Shown here one piece after another: positions 25,221 through 33,704 of a DNA stretch of 64,000 nt (the stretch's first letter is position 1; every line of letters begins with the position of its first letter). The position numbers were made by a program, and so were the translations under genes. The DNA comes from Bradyrhizobium sp. BR 10289. GTDB lineage: Bacteria > Pseudomonadota > Alphaproteobacteria > Rhizobiales > Xanthobacteraceae. The notes beneath the pieces are model-generated. The model ran no database searches. It was given only the letters and a program-made list of their open reading frames with translations, and was not told where the DNA came from. The stretch is from positions 124,001 to 188,000 of the forward strand of contig NZ_JACOFR010000013.1 in assembly GCF_019455385.1 (NCBI RefSeq). The letters run 5' to 3'.

Positions 25221-26623
25221 TTGGAAAGTCCCATGTATTTGGGGAGCCAGAGGGTGAGATCGGGAATGTAGGTGATCGCGATCAGCGCGAGCAGCAGCGG
25301 CACCAGCCAGGGCAGGATCGCAACCGTCGTGCGCTCGACCGAGAGCTTTGCCACGCGCGCGAGCACGAACAGCACCATGCCGAGCGGCGGATGCAACAGA
25401 CCGATCATCAAATTCAGCGTCATGATCAGGCCGAAATGAATAGGATCGATGCCGAGCTTGAGCACGATCGGCAGCAGGATCGGCACCAGGATGGTGATCG
25501 CCGCCGTGGTGTCGATGAAGCAGCCGACGAACAGGATCAGCACGTTGGCGAGCGCCAGAAACACCCATTTGTTGTGGGTGATGCTGAGCATCCAGTCCGA
25601 GAGCAGTTGGGCAGCCTGCGACACCGTCAGCAGCCAGGCAAAGATCGAAGCCGCGGTGACGATGAACAGCACCGAGGCCGTGGTCTCGATGGTGTCGAAG
25701 GTCGCCTTCGCCACCGTCTTTAGCGTCATGGTGCGATAACGGACGAGGCCGAGGAACAGCGACCAGATCACGGCCGCGACCGCGGCTTCCGTCGGCGTGA
25801 ACCAGCCGAGCGTCATGCCGCCGATCAGGATCACAGGCGCCATCAGCGCCATCACCGCCGAGAAGTCGAAATACCAGTCGATCGCCAGCAGCGCACCAAG
25901 CCCGATCACGACGGCCAGGTTGGTCGATAGGCCCGCCATCACCATCAGCCAGATCGCCATCGGGAACGCCAGCACGATGGCGATCTCCAGGCCAGCCGAG
26001 CCGAGCTGCGGCCAGGAGAACGGCGTGTCGCTGCCCCATTTGTTCCGGTGCGCAAAATAGGTGACGGTCGCCATCATCAGCAGCGTCATGACGATGCCGG
26101 GAATGACGCCGCCGAGGAACAGCGCGCCGATCGAGACATTGGCCATCATGCCGTAGATCACGAAGGGCAGCGACGGCGGAATGATCGGCCCGAGCGTCGC
26201 CGAGGCCGCGGTGACGCCGACCGAGAATTCGGTGGAGTAGCCGTGGTCCTTCATCGCCTTGATCTCGATGGTGCCAAGACCGGCGGCATCCGCGATCGCG
26301 GTGCCGGACATGCCAGAGAAGATCACCGAGCCGATGATGTTGACGTGGCCGAGGCCGCCGCGCATCCACCCGACCAGCGCCACCGCGAATTTGTAGATGC
26401 GCCCGGTGACGCCGGCGATGTTCATGAGATTGCCGGCCAGGATGAAGAAGGGCACGGCAAGCAAAGGAAAGCTCTCCACGCCGGCGATCATGCGCTGCGC
26501 CAGCGTAACGTCGGGCGTCACGCCGCTGACCAGGATGTAGAGCAGCGACGACGCGGCCATGGCGATTGCCACGGGAACGCCGAGCAGCATCAGGACGAGA
26601 AAGCCTCCGAGCAGCAGTAGCAT
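25217..26623 (-). CDS. dctM: TRAP transporter large permease (DctM)
   Basis: A 468-residue membrane protein with about 12 hydrophobic segments and the DctM signatures VPFFILAGNLMN near residue 55 and TPTEAAVAAV near 270. It forms the Na+- or H+-driven channel of a tripartite TRAP importer. The ATG at 26623 is preceded by AAGGAT and sits 4 bases after the dctQ stop; an in-frame TTG at 26638 would overlap dctQ and is rejected. It acts with the dctQ and dctP genes immediately upstream, and uptake of a hexuronate or aldonate is inferred from the surrounding enzymes. Confidence 0.92.
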   Translation of the reverse strand: MLLLLGGFLVLMLLGVPVAIAMAASSLLYILVSGVTPDVTLAQRMIAGVESFPLLAVPFFILAGNLMNIAGVTGRIYKFAVALVGWMRGGLGHVNIIGSVIFSGMSGTAIADAAGLGTIEIKAMKDHGYSTEFSVGVTAASATLGPIIPPSLPFVIYGMMANVSIGALFLGGVIPGIVMTLLMMATVTYFAHRNKWGSDTPFSWPQLGSAGLEIAIVLAFPMAIWLMVMAGLSTNLAVVIGLGALLAIDWYFDFSAVMALMAPVILIGGMTLGWFTPTEAAVAAVIWSLFLGLVRYRTMTLKTVAKATFDTIETTASVLFIVTAASIFAWLLTVSQAAQLLSDWMLSITHNKWVFLALANVLILFVGCFIDTTAAITILVPILLPIVLKLGIDPIHFGLIMTLNLMIGLLHPPLGMVLFVLARVAKLSVERTTVAILPWLVPLLLALIAITYIPDLTLWLPKYMGLSK

Positions 26624-26627
26624 GAGA

Positions 26628-27206
26628 TTATCCTTCAAAACCGTCGTAGGCGCCGGGACGTTCGAGGATCGAATAACCCTGCCGCAAATGTTGGATCGCC
26701 ACCTGCACCGAACGGCCGAACATCAGCACGAAGCCGGCCAGCACGGCGTAGTAGACGTAGTCCTTGGGAAGATTGATCGTGGTCATCGATTCATCGCCGA
26801 TGATCTGGATGTAGACCCAGACCAGCTTGATGGCGTAGCCGAAGAAGGCGATCCGGATCAGGTCGATGATCGTCGAGAGCCCGCGCGCCACGGGACGCGG
26901 CAGATAGCGATAGATCAGGTCGACCTGGATGTGCCGCGACAGCCGCACGCACATGGAGGAGCCGATGAAGACCACGCCGATCAGGCAATAGGTCGCGATC
27001 TCCTCGGTCCAGGCGTAACTGTCGTTGAGCACGTAGCGGGTGAAGAACTGGAGGAAGACGGCAAGCGCCATCACCCAGAAAATCGCCAGCGCGACCCAGT
27101 CCTCGAAAGCGTAGACGCCAAGATCGACCTTGGGCGCCGCCTCCTCCTCGAAAGTGTGGGCGATCTCGTCCGCGGTGATCTGCCGGTGGATTTCGGCGGT
27201 GGACAT
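26628..27206 (-). CDS. dctQ: TRAP transporter small permease (DctQ)
   Basis: A 192-residue protein with four transmembrane segments (for example ALAIFWVMALAVFLQFF, CLIGVVFIGSSMCV, AVLAGFVLMFG) and the DctQ motif YAWTEEIA at the start of the second hairpin. ATG 27206 has GGGAG upstream. It has an unusually long N-terminal cytoplasmic tail of about 40 residues rich in acidic residues. It links the binding protein to DctM. It is separated from dctP by a 115-base gap that holds a strong double hairpin. Confidence 0.88.
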   Translation of the reverse strand: MSTAEIHRQITADEIAHTFEEEAAPKVDLGVYAFEDWVALAIFWVMALAVFLQFFTRYVLNDSYAWTEEIATYCLIGVVFIGSSMCVRLSRHIQVDLIYRYLPRPVARGLSTIIDLIRIAFFGYAIKLVWVYIQIIGDESMTTINLPKDYVYYAVLAGFVLMFGRSVQVAIQHLRQGYSILERPGAYDGFEG

Positions 27207-27237
27207 GGGGTACTCCCTCAAAAACTCGCTCGCGTCG

Positions 27238-27309
27238 TTCCGGGGCTCGCGAAGCGAGATCCCGGAACCTTGAGATCCCGGGCTCGGCTCTTCGAGCCGC
27301 CCCGGGATG
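27238..27309 (-). promoter_or_regulatory. Double hairpin between dctP and dctQ, candidate differential-expression element
   Basis: Two adjacent perfect stems lie in the dctP-dctQ gap: TTCCGGG...CTCGC-GAA-GCGAG...CCCGGAA, and ATCCCGGG...GGCTC-TTC-GAGCC...CCCGGGAT. They share the CCCGGGAT-type arms and look like a dispersed GC-rich repeat. There is no T-tract, so a strict terminator is unlikely. A hairpin after the binding-protein gene commonly stabilises its mRNA so that it exceeds the permeases. Confidence 0.6.
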
Positions 27310-27321
27310 ACGATTACGTCG

Positions 27322-28299
27322 TCACTTGACCGCCTGTATCCGCTCCCAGTCGGCCTTGCGATAGCCGAAGGTCTCGAACGGAACGTTCTTCAGCACGATG
27401 TCGCGGAACTCGTTCTTGTCGACTTCGGTCACGGTCAGGCCCTTCTCCTTGAAGAAGGCGACCAGCTTGGCCTCGTTCTGCTTGATCTCCGCGGTCGCCT
27501 TTGCAGCGGCTTCCTGCGCGACCTCGGTGAAGATCTTCTTGTCCTCGTCGGAGAGCTTCTTCCAGAGCGCACCGGCCACCACCGTATTGAGGTGGTCGAC
27601 GATGTGGCCCGTCAGCACGATGTGCTTCTGCACCTCGTAGAACTTCTTGGCCTCGATCGTGGTCAGCGGATTCTCCTGCGCCTCGACGGTGCCGTTCTGG
27701 AGCGCGAGATAGACCTCGGCAAACGCGATCGGCGCGGTGTTGGCGCCGCAGGCGCGCGGCATCGCGAGGTAGGCGGGCACATCAGGCACGCGCATCTTCA
27801 GACCCTTGAGGTCCGCGCAGCTCTTGATCGGCTTGTTCGACGAGGTCTGGCGCACGCCGTAATAGGTGACAGCGACGATGTGGTGGCCGCTCTTGTCCTC
27901 ATAGCCCTTGGCGAGCTCCCTGAAGATGTCGCTCTTGGTGTAGGCCAGCAGATGATCGGCATCGCGGAAGGTGTAGGGATAATAGGTCACCCCGATCGGC
28001 GGAAAGCTCTTGGCCGCGAAGCTCGAGCCGGAGATGATGATGTCGACCGAGCCAAGCGAAAGGCCCTGATTGATGTCGGCTTCCTTTCCGAGCTGCGAGG
28101 CCGGATAGACGTCGACCGTATAGCGCCCGTTGGTGCGCTTGCCGATCTCCTGCGCGGCCCACACCGAGGCGGTATGGAACGGCTCCGACGTCTCGTAGAC
28201 ATGGGCCCATTTCAGCTTGGTCTGCGCCAGGCCGGCCTGGGTGGTCGCAAACATCGCTGCGGCCGAGACCGCGAGCACTGTCGTCATCTTCTTCAACAC
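27322..28299 (-). CDS. dctP: TRAP transporter periplasmic binding protein (DctP)
   Basis: A 325-residue binding protein with a signal peptide (LKKMTTVLAVSAAAMFATTQAGLAQ region, split here: LKKMTTVLAVSAAA then MFATTQAGLAQ). The mature part starts TKLKWAHVYETSEPFH, and GLKMRVPDVPAYL carries the conserved substrate-carboxylate-binding arginine. I chose the GTG at 28299 because GGAGGAC lies 8 bases upstream; the longer frame from 28314 has no ribosome site. It belongs to the DctP family that binds uronates, aldonates and dicarboxylates. It is the first transport gene, 71 bases after the FadR-type regulator stop, and probably shares its transcript. Confidence 0.9.
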   Translation of the reverse strand: MLKKMTTVLAVSAAAMFATTQAGLAQTKLKWAHVYETSEPFHTASVWAAQEIGKRTNGRYTVDVYPASQLGKEADINQGLSLGSVDIIISGSSFAAKSFPPIGVTYYPYTFRDADHLLAYTKSDIFRELAKGYEDKSGHHIVAVTYYGVRQTSSNKPIKSCADLKGLKMRVPDVPAYLAMPRACGANTAPIAFAEVYLALQNGTVEAQENPLTTIEAKKFYEVQKHIVLTGHIVDHLNTVVAGALWKKLSDEDKKIFTEVAQEAAAKATAEIKQNEAKLVAFFKEKGLTVTEVDKNEFRDIVLKNVPFETFGYRKADWERIQAVK

Positions 28300-28370
28300 T
28301 GATTTGTCCTCCACTGACTAAGGTCTGTTTCTTGTTTCCCCGCCCCGTAACCGGGACGGACCGCCCAATT

Positions 28371-29180
28371 TCATTTCCTCCGCGTGCCACCGCTTTTGGC
28401 CTGTTTCTTCGAAGGTCGTCTTGATGTCGCGGGCTGAACCCCGGACGGCGCCGCCCGCTTCCCCTCAGCCGGCGCGGCTGCTGACGTCTCCGCACCAAAA
28501 TTCTGCGCAAAGCGTTCCTGCGAGTGCGCGAGGTGGTCGCGCATGGCATCGTGGGCCGCCAGCGGCCGGCGCGCCGCAATCGCGTCGCGCACGGCCCGGT
28601 GCTCATCGAGCGCGGTTCGCCACGTGCCGGGGTTCTCGAAATAATGCGCCAGCTGCGCGAAATAGGGATTGAGGCGCTGGTCGAACAGTTCGCCGACAAC
28701 CCGCACCAGCACGGCGTTGCCGAGGCATCCTGCGATGGCGATATGGAAGGCGCGGTCATGAACCATCGAGGCTTCGCCGGGATGGTCGACATTCTCCATC
28801 GCGACGAGGGCGGCATCGATGCGGTCGATGTCATCCTTGGTCGCCACGCGCGCGGCTTGCTCTGCGATGGCGCTTTCGAGGAATTCGCGGGCGCGCAGCA
28901 GCTCGAACGGGCCTTCGATGACCGCTGACGGCACCGGCGCGGCGTCGGCGGGCTCGGTCACATAGATGCCGGAGCCGACGCGGATGCGGACGCGCCCCTC
29001 GACTTCGAGCGCGATCAGGGCTTCGCGCACGGTCGGGCGCGAGATCTTGAGCTGCTCGGCGAGTTCGCGCTCAGTCGGCAAGCGGCTGCCGACCGCGTAC
29101 TCGCCGCTGTCGATCAGGCTTCGCAATTGATCGGCGACCTGGCGATAAAGCCGTCTCGCCTCCACAGCTTCCAGCGGCAC
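28371..29180 (-). CDS. FadR/GntR-family regulator of the hexuronate cluster (UxuR/ExuR-like)
   Basis: A 269-residue regulator. The winged helix (residues about 5-75) has LYRQVADQLRSLIDSGEY and LKISRPTVREALIALE; the FCD domain carries the metal ligands in DRAFHIAIAG and later histidines. I chose GTG 29180, preceded by GGGAGG, because the longer frame would run through the operator. The C-terminal 30 residues are a Lys/Arg/Ala-rich tail (SRRPSKKQAKSGG) not usual for the family. It lies between the TRAP operon and divergent uxuB and should repress both until a hexuronate-derived ligand binds. Confidence 0.88.
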   Translation of the reverse strand: MPLEAVEARRLYRQVADQLRSLIDSGEYAVGSRLPTERELAEQLKISRPTVREALIALEVEGRVRIRVGSGIYVTEPADAAPVPSAVIEGPFELLRAREFLESAIAEQAARVATKDDIDRIDAALVAMENVDHPGEASMVHDRAFHIAIAGCLGNAVLVRVVGELFDQRLNPYFAQLAHYFENPGTWRTALDEHRAVRDAIAARRPLAAHDAMRDHLAHSQERFAQNFGAETSAAAPAEGKRAAPSGVQPATSRRPSKKQAKSGGTRRK

Positions 29181-29240
29181 GCTGGTCCTCCCGAAAGGGT
29201 CGCGCGGGGTGGTCCCGACCCGCGGCCCGCCAATTTGGAT

Positions 29241-29257
29241 AATTGGCCTTACCAATT
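29241..29257. promoter_or_regulatory. 17-bp palindromic operator between gntR and uxuB
   Basis: AATTGG and CCAATT flank a 5-base spacer, forming a perfect inverted repeat in the 141-base gap between the divergent regulator (start 29180) and uxuB (start 29322). A further half-palindrome, CCAATTTGG, abuts it at 29230-29238. A possible -35 (TTGACC) overlaps the right arm. The dyad size matches FadR/UxuR-type sites, so the adjacent GntR regulator is the natural ligand. Confidence 0.65.
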
Positions 29258-29321
29258 GACCGGAGCATTGACCCGATACGGTCGCCATGTCAAGCAACGG
29301 CCAAGCAAAGGGGAGACGTCC

Positions 29322-30791
29322 ATGCGTATTGGCCAGGCCAATCTCGACCGGCTGGCACCTCGAATCCGCCGCCCGGCCTATGACCGTTCGCGCGTCACGC
29401 CCGGCATCGTCCATCTCGGACTCGGGGCCTTTCATCGCGCCCACCAAGCCGTCGTCGTCGACGATTGCCTCGCGGCCGGCGCCACATCGTGGGGCATCAT
29501 CGGCGCGAGCCTGCGCAGCCCCGATACGCGCGACGCCCTCGCCCCGCAGGATCATCTCTACACCGTCGCCGTGCGCGCCGCTGAGGGCACCGAGCACCGC
29601 GTGATCGGCGCGCTGCTCGACAGCGTCGTCGCGCGCGAGAAGCCGGCCGCGCTGGTCGAGCGGATGGCCGATCCCGCCATCCGCATCGTCTCGCTGACGG
29701 TGACGGAAAAAGGCTATTGCCACACGGCGCAGACCGGCGATCTCGACGAGCGGCATGGCGATGTCGTGCACGACCTCAACAATGTCGATGCGCCGCGCTC
29801 GGCGCCCGGCTTCATCGTGGCTGCGCTGGCGCGCCGCCGCGCGCAGGGCCTTGCACCTTTCACCGTGCTCTGCTGCGACAATCTCGCCGCCAACGGCCAT
29901 ACCGTGCAGCGGATCGTGACGCAGTTCGCCGCGCTGCGCTCCAAGGATCTCGGCAAGTGGATCGCGGATAACGTCGCCTTCCCCTCGACCATGGTCGACC
30001 GCATCGTGCCGGAAACGACGGATGCGGATCGGGATGCGGTCGAGAATGCGCTCGGCCTGCGCGACGCCTGGCCGGTGATGACCGAACCGTTCACGCAATG
30101 GGTGGTGGAGGATCGCTTTGTCGCAGGCCGGCCCGATCTTGCCGCCGCCGGCGTCGAGCTCGTCACCGACGTCAAGCCGTTCGAGCTGATGAAGCTGCGC
30201 CTGCTCAACGCCAGCCATTCGGCGCTGGCCTATCTCGGCTATCTCGCCGGCTACGAGACCATCGCGGACACCATGCAGAATCCGCATTTTGCGCGTCTCG
30301 CCGCGCAGGTGATGGAAGAGGCCGCGGTCACGCTGACGATGCCTGTTGGCACCGACCTCGCCGCCTATCAGGCCTCGCTGCTGAAGCGCTTTGCCAATCC
30401 GGCGCTGCATCACCGCACCTGGCAGATCGCGATGGACGGCTCGCAGAAGCTGCCGCAACGCCTGCTCGGTGCGATGCAGGATCGCCTCGCCAAGGGCCTG
30501 CCGATCGCGACGCATGCGCTCGCGGTGGCCGGCTGGATGCGCTACGTCACCGCGCAGGACGAGCAGGGCCGCATCATCGACGTGCGCGATCCGCTCGCGG
30601 CCGAGTTCGCCGCGCTGGCGCGCGAGGCGGGTCCCGTGGCTGAAAAGCTCGCGCCTGCCTTGCTGGGCGTCGCAAAAGTGTTCGGGCCGCTGGGCACCGA
30701 GCCGCGCCTGCGCGAGGCCGTGACCGCCGCGCTCGGCCGTCTTTATCAGGATGGCGCGCGGCGGGCGGTGGAGACACTTGTCTCGGCGTGA
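29322..30791 (+). CDS. uxuB: Fructuronate reductase/mannitol dehydrogenase family (UxuB)
   Basis: A 489-residue protein of the long-chain mannitol dehydrogenase family. The N-terminal domain binds NAD (GIVHLGLGAFHRAHQ), and the catalytic Lys/Asn/His pattern is seen in MKLRLLNASHSALAYLG near residue 290. These enzymes interconvert fructuronate and mannonate (UxuB), tagaturonate and altronate, or fructose and mannitol. With uxuA in the cluster, fructuronate reductase is the best call. The ATG at 29322 follows GGGGAG. It is alone on the plus strand, controlled by the operator at 29241-29257. Confidence 0.88.
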   Translation: MRIGQANLDRLAPRIRRPAYDRSRVTPGIVHLGLGAFHRAHQAVVVDDCLAAGATSWGIIGASLRSPDTRDALAPQDHLYTVAVRAAEGTEHRVIGALLDSVVAREKPAALVERMADPAIRIVSLTVTEKGYCHTAQTGDLDERHGDVVHDLNNVDAPRSAPGFIVAALARRRAQGLAPFTVLCCDNLAANGHTVQRIVTQFAALRSKDLGKWIADNVAFPSTMVDRIVPETTDADRDAVENALGLRDAWPVMTEPFTQWVVEDRFVAGRPDLAAAGVELVTDVKPFELMKLRLLNASHSALAYLGYLAGYETIADTMQNPHFARLAAQVMEEAAVTLTMPVGTDLAAYQASLLKRFANPALHHRTWQIAMDGSQKLPQRLLGAMQDRLAKGLPIATHALAVAGWMRYVTAQDEQGRIIDVRDPLAAEFAALAREAGPVAEKLAPALLGVAKVFGPLGTEPRLREAVTAALGRLYQDGARRAVETLVSA

Positions 30792-30889
30792 TCACAAAGC
30801 AGGCAATGCTGCACTGCGGTCGGAATCGACGGCAAATTCGAACGGAAGTCGCGCTTGATTTTTGCTGGCTATTGCCGCACCCGAGAGGC

Positions 30890-31297
30890 ATGGCAAAGGA
30901 CAGCAAGATCATTGCCGCCAACGCGGCCTTCTACGACGCCTTCTCTACCGGCGATTTCGACGGCATGGAGCGGATGTGGGCGGACGACGACGCCATTTCC
31001 TGCATCCATCCCGGCTGGCCGGCAATCATCGGCCGCGCCACGGTGATCGGAAGCTGGCGCGACATCCTTCAGAACCCGGAGCGTCCGCAGATCACCTGCG
31101 CCGAACCGCAGGCCATCGTCGATGGCGACAGCGCCCGCGTGCTCTGCATCGAAATCGTCGACGGCACCGCGCTTGCCGCCGCCAACCATTTCCGCCGCGT
31201 CGGCGACGGCTGGCGCCTGGTGCATCACCAGTCGAGCCCGATCGCGCAGATTGTCGAGCAGGCCGAGGACGATAGGGCCAGCCACCGGGTGCACTGA
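30890..31297 (+). CDS. NTF2-like/SnoaL-like domain protein
   Basis: A 135-residue single-domain protein with the cone-shaped NTF2 fold pattern: an N-terminal helix pair (NAAFYDAFSTGDFDGMERMW, given as the first block), DDDAISCIHPG, IIGRATVIGSWRDIL, and a closing beta sheet (ANHFRRVGDGWRLVHHQSSP). The DUF4440/SnoaL group to which it belongs includes small hydrolases, isomerases and stress proteins, so no reaction can be assigned. ATG 30890 has GAGAGG upstream. It follows uxuB by 98 bases on the same strand, but a shared role is not indicated. Confidence 0.75.
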   Translation: MAKDSKIIAANAAFYDAFSTGDFDGMERMWADDDAISCIHPGWPAIIGRATVIGSWRDILQNPERPQITCAEPQAIVDGDSARVLCIEIVDGTALAAANHFRRVGDGWRLVHHQSSPIAQIVEQAEDDRASHRVH

Positions 31298-31304
31298 CGG
31301 CGAT

Positions 31305-31322
31305 GGTCACGCCGGCGTGACC
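31305..31322. promoter_or_regulatory. 18-bp perfect palindrome downstream of the NTF2-like gene
   Basis: GGTCACGCC directly abuts GGCGTGACC, 8 bases after the NTF2-like stop and about 100 bases before the epimerase start. A T-rich stretch (TTGTTTTAAAGCTTTTTGTTTT) follows from about 31337, but not immediately after the stem. It could be a weak terminator for the first gene or an operator for the second. I cannot decide between the two. Confidence 0.4.
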
Positions 31323-31421
31323 TACTGTGCATGGGGTTGTTTTAAAGCTTTTTGTTTTGGCGCCTTCGAGTTCCGACAAATCCTCCGCTGGCGCGAACGG
31401 GAAACCCTGCACGGGAAACGC

Positions 31422-32270
31422 ATGCGGCTCTTCATCCTCGGCCTCGGCTACAGCGCCCGGCACTTCGTCCGCCGGTTCGGCGACAGCTTCTCCCACATCG
31501 CCGCCACCGTCCGCGATCCCGGACAGCGCGACGACCTCGCCGGCATCGAGGTGCATGCCTTTGCCGGCGGCAGCCCGACGCGCGAAACGGTCGAACGGAT
31601 CCGTGACGCCGATGTCCTACTCATCTCGATCCCGCCCGGCAACGGTGGCGATCCCGCGCTCAATGCGTTCGCCGACGTGCTGGCAGCGGGCCACCGCAAG
31701 GTCGTCTACCTCTCCACCATCGGCGTGTACGGCGATCACGCAGGCGCCTGGGTCGATGAGAGCACGCCGCCGCAAGCCATGTTCGATCGCACGCGGATGC
31801 GGCTGGCGGCGGAACAGGCCTGGACGGACGGGACGCGCGGCGATGCCGCGATCCTCAGGCTTGCCGGCATCTACGGTCCGGGCCGCAATGCGCTGGTGAC
31901 GCTGCGTGCGGGCACGGCGCGGCGCATCATCAAGCCCGGACAGGTGTTCAACCGCATCCATGCCGACGACATCGCCAGCGCGATCATGGCCGCGGTTCGT
32001 CGCGAGGCGAGCGGCATCTTCAACGTCTGCGACGACGAGCCCACGCCGCCGCAGGACGTGATCGCCTATGCCGCGCAGCTGATGGGCGTAGCACCGCCGC
32101 CCGAAGAAGCATTCGAGACCGCCGAGATGTCGCCGATGGCGCGGAGCTTCTACGCCAGCAGCGCCCGCGTCTCCAACGCGAAGCTGAAGCGGCAGCTCGG
32201 CGTCACGCTGGCCTATCCGACCTACCGCCACGCGCTGGATGCATTGTGGCGCGCGGGCGAAGGGCGATAG
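31422..32270 (+). CDS. NAD-dependent epimerase/dehydratase, YeeZ-like SDR
   Basis: A 282-residue extended short-chain dehydrogenase-like protein. It begins MRLFILGLGYSARHF with an atypical glycine fingerprint (GLGYSA instead of GxxGxxG), the form seen in YeeZ-like proteins. YLSTIGVYGDHAGAWVDE contains the strand-5 motif, but the classical YxxxK is missing: the equivalent is FDRTRMRLAAEQ, with no tyrosine. It may therefore bind NAD(P) without being a standard epimerase. An HADDIASAI block near residue 185 is family-typical. There is no strong operon partner; the beta-lactamase-like gene begins 114 bases downstream. Confidence 0.75.
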   Translation: MRLFILGLGYSARHFVRRFGDSFSHIAATVRDPGQRDDLAGIEVHAFAGGSPTRETVERIRDADVLLISIPPGNGGDPALNAFADVLAAGHRKVVYLSTIGVYGDHAGAWVDESTPPQAMFDRTRMRLAAEQAWTDGTRGDAAILRLAGIYGPGRNALVTLRAGTARRIIKPGQVFNRIHADDIASAIMAAVRREASGIFNVCDDEPTPPQDVIAYAAQLMGVAPPPEEAFETAEMSPMARSFYASSARVSNAKLKRQLGVTLAYPTYRHALDALWRAGEGR

Positions 32271-32384
32271 GATTCCCGCGCCTTCCAGACATGCCCGGCG
32301 CGCGCTTGACTTCGCATCAGCGCGGTCGTGATCTAGGCAGCAGCGAGCCACTCGCAGAACGAGCTCGCTCCTTGGGAGGATGCC

Positions 32385-33650
32385 ATGAAGACGATCGCCA
32401 TGATCGCGGCGGCGGCAGCCGTCATCACGTTCGGTGCAGCACGCGCCGCACCGCTGCCCGAAGTCAACCCTGACGACGCGGGTTTCTCGAAGCAGGGCCT
32501 TGCGCGGCTCGACAGCTTCTTCGCCCGCGAGATTGCGGCCAAGCGCGTCCCGGGCGCCGTGGTCGCCATCGCACGTGACGGCAAGCTCGTGCACTACAAG
32601 GCCTATGGCATGCTCGATCCGGACAAGGGCACCCCGATGCCGGTCGATGCCATCTTCGCGCTGGCCTCGATGACCAAGCCGATGGCAGCCGTGGCCGGCC
32701 TGACGCTGATGGAGAAAGGCCAGCTGCCGCTGCAGGCAAAACTGTCCGACTACTATCCCGGCTTCGCCGACATGAAGGTCGGCGTGACCGGAGCCGACGG
32801 CTCGCTCAAACTCGAGCCGCAGGCCTTGCCGATCTTCATCCACGATCTCTACCGCCATACGTCCGGATTGATGTATGGCGGCCGACCGGACTCATCGAGC
32901 CCGGTGGCGCGGCTCTATCCTGACGGGGTTGCGCCGGCGATCGAAGGCGACACCCAGGCTTTCATCGACCGCATGACGAAACTGCCGCTGGCGCATCAGC
33001 CCTCGACCGAGTTCGAGTACGGATTTTCGATCGACGTGCTCGGCGCCGTCGTCGAGAAGGTCAGCGAGCAGAAGCTCGGCGATTATCTCGCCGCCAATGT
33101 CTGGCAGCCGCTCGGCATGAAGGACGCGACCTTCCACCCAACCGATGCGCAACGCCCTCGCCTCGCCCGGCCGTTCGCCAACGATCCGCTGACGGGGAAG
33201 CCGCAGGCCATCAAGCTCTTGGACACGGCGACCCAGTTCGATTGCGGCGGCGCCTGCTCGTTCGCGACGGTGGGCGACTACATTCGCTTCGGGCAGATGC
33301 TGCTCAACGGCGGCGAGCTCGACGGCCAGCGCATCCTGTCGCCAAAGACCGTGCACCACATGACGACCAATCACCTGGGCCCCGAGATCAAGAACAACGT
33401 GGCCAATATCGAGCCGCATCGTGCCGGCTTCGGCTTTGGCCTCGCGGTCGCGGTCCGCACCAGCGAGGGACTGTCGTCGGTGCCCGGCAATCCCGGCGAG
33501 TTCACCTGGAACGGCGCCTTCGGGACGCAGTTCTTCTGCGATCCCAGCGAGCGCCTCGTCGTGGTGGTGGGAACGGCCGCGCCGGGCGAACTGCGCAAAT
33601 ACTATCGCGAGCAGGTGCAGGACATCGTCTACGGCGCGATGACCAAGTGA
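32385..33650 (+). CDS. Serine hydrolase, beta-lactamase class C/esterase family
   Basis: A 421-residue protein with a signal peptide (cleavage near residue 22, ITFGAARAA), so it is periplasmic or secreted. The active-site SxxK tetrad is S95-M-T-K98 in FALASMTKPM. A Tyr in EFEYGFSIDVLG near residue 207 is the second catalytic position (YxN-like, here YGF), and a HxG-like element in the C-terminal FTWNGAFGTQFF replaces the KTG box. This pattern belongs to the EstB/PBP4*-type esterases or peptidases and not to true drug-inactivating enzymes. ATG 32385 follows GGGAGG. It is monocistronic, with a shared terminator to the convergent hydrolase. Confidence 0.85.
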   Translation: MKTIAMIAAAAAVITFGAARAAPLPEVNPDDAGFSKQGLARLDSFFAREIAAKRVPGAVVAIARDGKLVHYKAYGMLDPDKGTPMPVDAIFALASMTKPMAAVAGLTLMEKGQLPLQAKLSDYYPGFADMKVGVTGADGSLKLEPQALPIFIHDLYRHTSGLMYGGRPDSSSPVARLYPDGVAPAIEGDTQAFIDRMTKLPLAHQPSTEFEYGFSIDVLGAVVEKVSEQKLGDYLAANVWQPLGMKDATFHPTDAQRPRLARPFANDPLTGKPQAIKLLDTATQFDCGGACSFATVGDYIRFGQMLLNGGELDGQRILSPKTVHHMTTNHLGPEIKNNVANIEPHRAGFGFGLAVAVRTSEGLSSVPGNPGEFTWNGAFGTQFFCDPSERLVVVVGTAAPGELRKYYREQVQDIVYGAMTK

Positions 33651-33655
33651 GGCCG

Positions 33656-33693
33656 CATTGAAAAAGAAAGGGCGACCGATCGGCCGCCCTTTC
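33656..33693. terminator. Bidirectional rho-independent terminator
   Basis: GAAAGGGCG and CGCCCTTTC form a 9-bp stem around a CCGATCGG core between the convergent beta-lactamase-like and dienelactone hydrolase genes. On the minus strand the stem is followed by TTTCTTTTTC, a good T-tract, so it ends the hydrolase transcript well; on the plus strand the tail is weaker. Confidence 0.75.
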
Positions 33694-33704
33694 AAGACGA
33701 GGCG

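Noticed and set aside
32385..33650. Antibiotic-resistance beta-lactamase
   Set aside because: The SxxK is present but the YxN and KTG boxes are altered, as in EstB-like esterases, so a resistance role is not supported.
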